7,977 bases of DNA. It comes from Anaerolineae bacterium. Lineage in GTDB: Bacteria > Chloroflexota > Anaerolineae > 4572-78 > J111. Location: positions 1 through 7,977 of the forward strand of contig JAGRCC010000194.1 in assembly GCA_020433785.1 (NCBI GenBank). The letters run 5' to 3'. Of this stretch, positions 5,347 to 7,977 are shown in pieces. A model generated the notes under the pieces. It was not told where the DNA came from. It worked only from the letters and a program-made list of their open reading frames with translations, and did not search any database. How positions within the stretch are numbered: the stretch's first letter is position 1; the number at the start of each line of letters is the position of its first letter. The position numbers and the translations under genes are program-made.

Positions 5347-7500
5347 ATGACAACTGAATCTCAAGGTAAACAGAACGGTCACCTCTTAAGTGAATTTCCA
5401 CCACCAACCTACGAGGCCTGGCGAGAGGCGGTCGAAGCGCAGTTAAAGGGTGCTCCCTTTGAGAAAAGATTAGTCACCAAAACGTACGAGGGCATCGATG
5501 TCCAGCCCCTCTACCGCCAAGAGGACCTGGAAGGATTGCCTCACCTAGCCTATTTACCCGGTTTTCCTCCTTACGTGCGGGGCGGCGACGCGTTGGGTAA
5601 CAACCAGAGCGCGTGGTTAATTTGCCAGGAAATCCCCTACAGCACCGCCGAAGAGTTCAATCAAGCTATCCGCTATGATTTAGAGCGCGGGCAAACCGCG
5701 GTCAACCTACGCCTCGATAAAGCCACGCTGCTGGGCCAAGACCCCGATGAAGCACAAGTGGGCGATGTTGGCCTGGGCGGCGTTTCCATCGCCACGGTTG
5801 AAGATTTAGCCAAGGCGCTAGACGGCATCGATCTGACGAAAACGCCGCTTTACATTCAATCCCACTCGGCCGCTATGCCCACCATGGCCCTGCTGATGGC
5901 CCTTGCCAAGAAAAAAGGAATTGCTACCGAAGCCCTACAAGGTGGCATCGAAATGGACCCGCTGGGCATTTTGGCCCGCGAGGGTGATTTCCCCCGCTCG
6001 GTCGCCGGCGCGTATGATGTGATGGCCCAAATGATCGCTTGGGCCAAGGATAACGCCCCCCAACTGAAGCTGGTCACCGTCCACGGCGAACCCTACGCCG
6101 ACAGCGGCGCTAGCGCCGTGGAGGAGTTGGGTTATGTGCTGGCCACCGCCACCGAATACCTGCGCGAGATGGTCGCCCGCGGTCTGGCTGTCGATGACGT
6201 CGCGCCGCGAATGCGTTTCTCCTTCGCCGTCGGTTCCAACTACTTTATGGAAGTGGCTAAACTGAGAGCGGCCCGGATGGTCTGGGCCAAAGTCGTCAAA
6301 GCCTTTGGCGGCAGCGAAGAATCGCAAAAAATGACGATGCACGTTCGCTCCGGTTACTGGAACAAAACCATCCATGACACCTACGTCAACATGCTGCGCA
6401 CCACCACCGAAGCCTTCGCCGGAGCCGTGGCCGGCTGCGATAGCATGCACACCGCCCAATTCGACGAATCCATTCGCCCGCCCGATGAATTCTCGCGGCG
6501 CATTGCCCGCAATACCCAGTTGATCATCCAGCAGGAAGCCCACGTCACCAAAGTGGTCGATCCGGCCGGCGGCTCCTGGTATGTGGAAAAGCTGACCGAC
6601 ACGGTTGGCCGCAAGGTTTGGGAGCTGTTCCAAAGCGTGGAAAAAATGGGCGGGATGTACGCCGCTTTAAAGGAAGGGACGCCGCAGAAACAAGTTGCGG
6701 CTACGGCCGAAGCGCGCTTGAACAGTTTAGCCAGCCGCAAAGATATCTTGGTCGGCACCAACAAATACGCCAACATTCTGGAAGAACTACCCGCCGCCAA
6801 CCCGCCCAACTATGAAGCGCTCCACGCCAAACGGGCTAAGTACATCGGCGATTACCGCACCGCTCCCGGTGGCGCCAGCGAAACGAATGTCCTGGACAAA
6901 CTGTCCCAGATTCTCGATGGCGATGCCGCCGCAACAATGGCCTTAACCATCGATGCCGCCGTGGCCGGCGCAACGTTGGGCGAGATGGCCCGCACGCTGC
7001 GCAAAGGCGATGAGGATAAAGCGTCGGTGCAAATGTTGTGCGTGCATCGAGGTGCATACCAGTTCGAAGAACTGCGGGCTTTCTCTGATGATTATTTGCA
7101 GAAAACGGGCCACCGGCCGCAGGTGTTCCTGGCCAATATGGGGCCTATTCCGCAGCACAAACCTCGCGCCGACTTCACGACCGACTTCTTCCAGGTAGGT
7201 GGTTTTGAAGTGCTGACCAACAGCGGCTTCGATACGCCGGAAGCGGCGGCTCAGGCCGCGCTCGGCTCCGGCGCATCGGTCGTGGTCATCTGCTCCACCG
7301 ATGCCGACTATCCGAATGTGGTCGCGCCCGTCACCCAAACCATCAAAGCCGCCAGTCCGGCGACCACCGTTATTGTGGCCGGCTATCCCGCCGACCAAAT
7401 TGAAGCGCACAAAGCCGCCGGGGTCGATGACTTCATTCACATTCGAGCCAACACCTATAAAATCCTAGCGAATTTACAGTCCAAGTTGGGAGGTGCATAA
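5347..7500 (+). CDS. mutA: Methylmalonyl-CoA mutase small (beta, non-catalytic) subunit
   Basis: This is a 717-residue protein of the methylmalonyl-CoA mutase family. It pairs with MutB in a heterodimer whose catalytic subunit interconverts (R)-methylmalonyl-CoA and succinyl-CoA with adenosylcobalamin, in propionate metabolism and related routes. The N-terminal TIM barrel is clear: [15 protein letters not shown] (50-64) parallels [15 protein letters not shown] in the next gene. Blocks such as [42 protein letters not shown] and [15 protein letters not shown] are family hallmarks. It is the non-catalytic paralogue: AWLICQEI (89-96) replaces PWTVRQYA, losing the catalytic tyrosine (E95) and the CoA-site arginine (C93). 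The C-terminal flavodoxin-like domain has [12 protein letters not shown] (599-610) where MutB proteins carry the cobalamin-ligating DxHxxG. These losses are normal for MutA, not decay. The start at 5347 has a strong Shine-Dalgarno, and mutB begins 2 nt after the stop. Confidence 0.93.
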   Translation: MTTESQGKQNGHLLSEFPPPTYEAWREAVEAQLKGAPFEKRLVTKTYEGIDVQPLYRQEDLEGLPHLAYLPGFPPYVRGGDALGNNQSAWLICQEIPYSTAEEFNQAIRYDLERGQTAVNLRLDKATLLGQDPDEAQVGDVGLGGVSIATVEDLAKALDGIDLTKTPLYIQSHSAAMPTMALLMALAKKKGIATEALQGGIEMDPLGILAREGDFPRSVAGAYDVMAQMIAWAKDNAPQLKLVTVHGEPYADSGASAVEELGYVLATATEYLREMVARGLAVDDVAPRMRFSFAVGSNYFMEVAKLRAARMVWAKVVKAFGGSEESQKMTMHVRSGYWNKTIHDTYVNMLRTTTEAFAGAVAGCDSMHTAQFDESIRPPDEFSRRIARNTQLIIQQEAHVTKVVDPAGGSWYVEKLTDTVGRKVWELFQSVEKMGGMYAALKEGTPQKQVAATAEARLNSLASRKDILVGTNKYANILEELPAANPPNYEALHAKRAKYIGDYRTAPGGASETNVLDKLSQILDGDAAATMALTIDAAVAGATLGEMARTLRKGDEDKASVQMLCVHRGAYQFEELRAFSDDYLQKTGHRPQVFLANMGPIPQHKPRADFTTDFFQVGGFEVLTNSGFDTPEAAAQAALGSGASVVVICSTDADYPNVVAPVTQTIKAASPATTVIVAGYPADQIEAHKAAGVDDFIHIRANTYKILANLQSKLGGA
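7488..7495 (+). promoter_or_regulatory. Shine-Dalgarno of mutB inside the end of mutA
   Basis: GGGAGGTG lies in the last codons of mutA and ends 7 nt before ATG 7503. With the 2-nt intergenic gap this points to translational coupling and balanced synthesis of the two subunits. Confidence 0.8.
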
Positions 7501-7502
7501 CC

Positions 7503-7977
7503 ATGGGCCAATCACCAGATTTCACTTCAATCAATTATGACGACGTTACGTTTGACGCGGTCGATGAGGCCACCTGGCGCAAACAGGTCGAAGCCGAAAC
7601 CGGCATGTCGGTCGAAGACCTGGCCTGGAAGACGATGGAGCAGATTGATGTCAAACCCCTCTATACCCAGGCCGATCTAGCCGGTCTGGAACATCTCGGC
7701 TACTACTCCGGGCTGCCGCCGTTCTTGCGCGGTCCGTACGAAACGATGTACGTCACCCGCCCCTGGACGGTGCGCCAATATGCCGGCTTCTCGACGGCGG
7801 AAGAAAGTAACGCCTTCTATCGCCGTAACCTGGCCGCCGGTCAGAAAGGGCTGTCGGTGGCGTTCGACCTGGCTACTCACCGGGGCTACGACTCCAGCCA
7901 CCCGCGCGTGGTCGGCGATGTAGGGAAAGCCGGGGTGGCCATCGACTCGATCTTGGATATGAAAATCCTGTTCGATA
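7503..7977 (+). CDS. mutB: Methylmalonyl-CoA mutase large (alpha, catalytic) subunit, 3' partial
   Basis: The first 158 codons of the catalytic subunit are open to the window end; the family is usually about 720-750 residues. The visible part is the start of the substrate-binding TIM barrel. [20 protein letters not shown] (77-96) contains Y79, M82, R86, T89, R91 and Y93, which correspond to Y75, M78, R82, T85, R87 and the catalytic Y89 of the Propionibacterium enzyme. [20 protein letters not shown] and [20 protein letters not shown] follow as in all MutB proteins. The C-terminal cobalamin-binding domain is outside the window. The first 75 residues are similar to the MutA N-terminus, showing the paralogy of the subunits. 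ATG 7503 is chosen because GGGAGGTG sits 7 nt upstream. Residue patterns favour methylmalonyl-CoA over isobutyryl-CoA or ethylmalonyl-CoA mutase, since YETMY and RPWTVRQY are of the MCM type. The copy of ACGTTACGT at 7543-7551 is within codons 14-17. Confidence 0.95.
   Translation, partial: MGQSPDFTSINYDDVTFDAVDEATWRKQVEAETGMSVEDLAWKTMEQIDVKPLYTQADLAGLEHLGYYSGLPPFLRGPYETMYVTRPWTVRQYAGFSTAEESNAFYRRNLAAGQKGLSVAFDLATHRGYDSSHPRVVGDVGKAGVAIDSILDMKILFD

Noticed and set aside
5334..5357. Seven-codon ORF (MEGMNDN) overlapping the mutA start
   Set aside because: It consists mostly of the Shine-Dalgarno and start region of mutA read in another frame; it has no ribosome binding site of its own at proper spacing.
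5935..6633. 232-codon minus-strand ORF opposite mutA, with others at 5856-6077, 6381-6809, 6836-7057 and 6943-7440
   Set aside because: They are antisense to the strongly conserved mutA frame. Their Gly/His/Ala-rich translations are typical of shadows of GC-rich genes.
7677..7901. 74-codon minus-strand ORF inside mutB
   Set aside because: It is antisense to the conserved catalytic-barrel coding region of mutB.

Overview
The window looks like part of a bacterial chromosome, most plausibly from Chloroflexota (Anaerolineae-like) or a similar deep-branching, non-proteobacterial lineage. I infer this from the gene mix: a KaiC with cyanobacterial-type phosphosites, a BtpA-family TIM-barrel protein, a two-subunit methylmalonyl-CoA mutase, and intergenic heptamer repeats of the TTGGAGA type. 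No rRNA or marker gene is present to fix the taxonomy. Most core genes look moderately GC-rich (about 60% in the one mutA line I counted by eye); the sulfotransferase-like gene and the region around 4.05-5.3 kb are clearly AT-richer.

Left block (1-2478, all plus strand): the C-terminal (CII) half of a KaiC clock ATPase, cut by the window edge; then an AT-rich sulfotransferase-like gene; then a btpA/sgcQ-family gene. Gaps are 61 and 27 bp with no visible terminator, so cotranscription is possible, but no shared pathway is evident. The base composition of the sulfotransferase gene suggests it was acquired separately.

Middle block (2479-4815, minus strand): a roughly 100-bp heptamer-repeat array with opposed halves separates btpA from a convergent gene for a 486-residue polytopic membrane protein that resembles a GT-C-type glycosyltransferase. 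The repeat supplies that gene's stop codon. Upstream of it lie a doubtful AT-rich 91-codon ORF, a good Rho-independent terminator, and a small helical/coiled-coil protein gene whose strong Shine-Dalgarno sequence sets its start.

Right block (4816-7977): a roughly 530-bp non-coding stretch holds a perfect 13-bp palindrome, a long-range inverted repeat and a weak promoter candidate. It is followed by a tightly spaced mutA-mutB pair (2-bp gap, ribosome binding site inside the end of mutA). These encode the non-catalytic and catalytic subunits of adenosylcobalamin-dependent methylmalonyl-CoA mutase, which interconverts methylmalonyl-CoA and succinyl-CoA; mutB runs off the right edge.

I see no CRISPR array, tRNA, rRNA, intact insertion sequence or clearly new multi-gene system. 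The best leads are the heptamer repeat array, the recurring ACGTTACGT palindrome, the phosphosite-bearing KaiC, and the uncharacterised small coiled-coil and membrane proteins.
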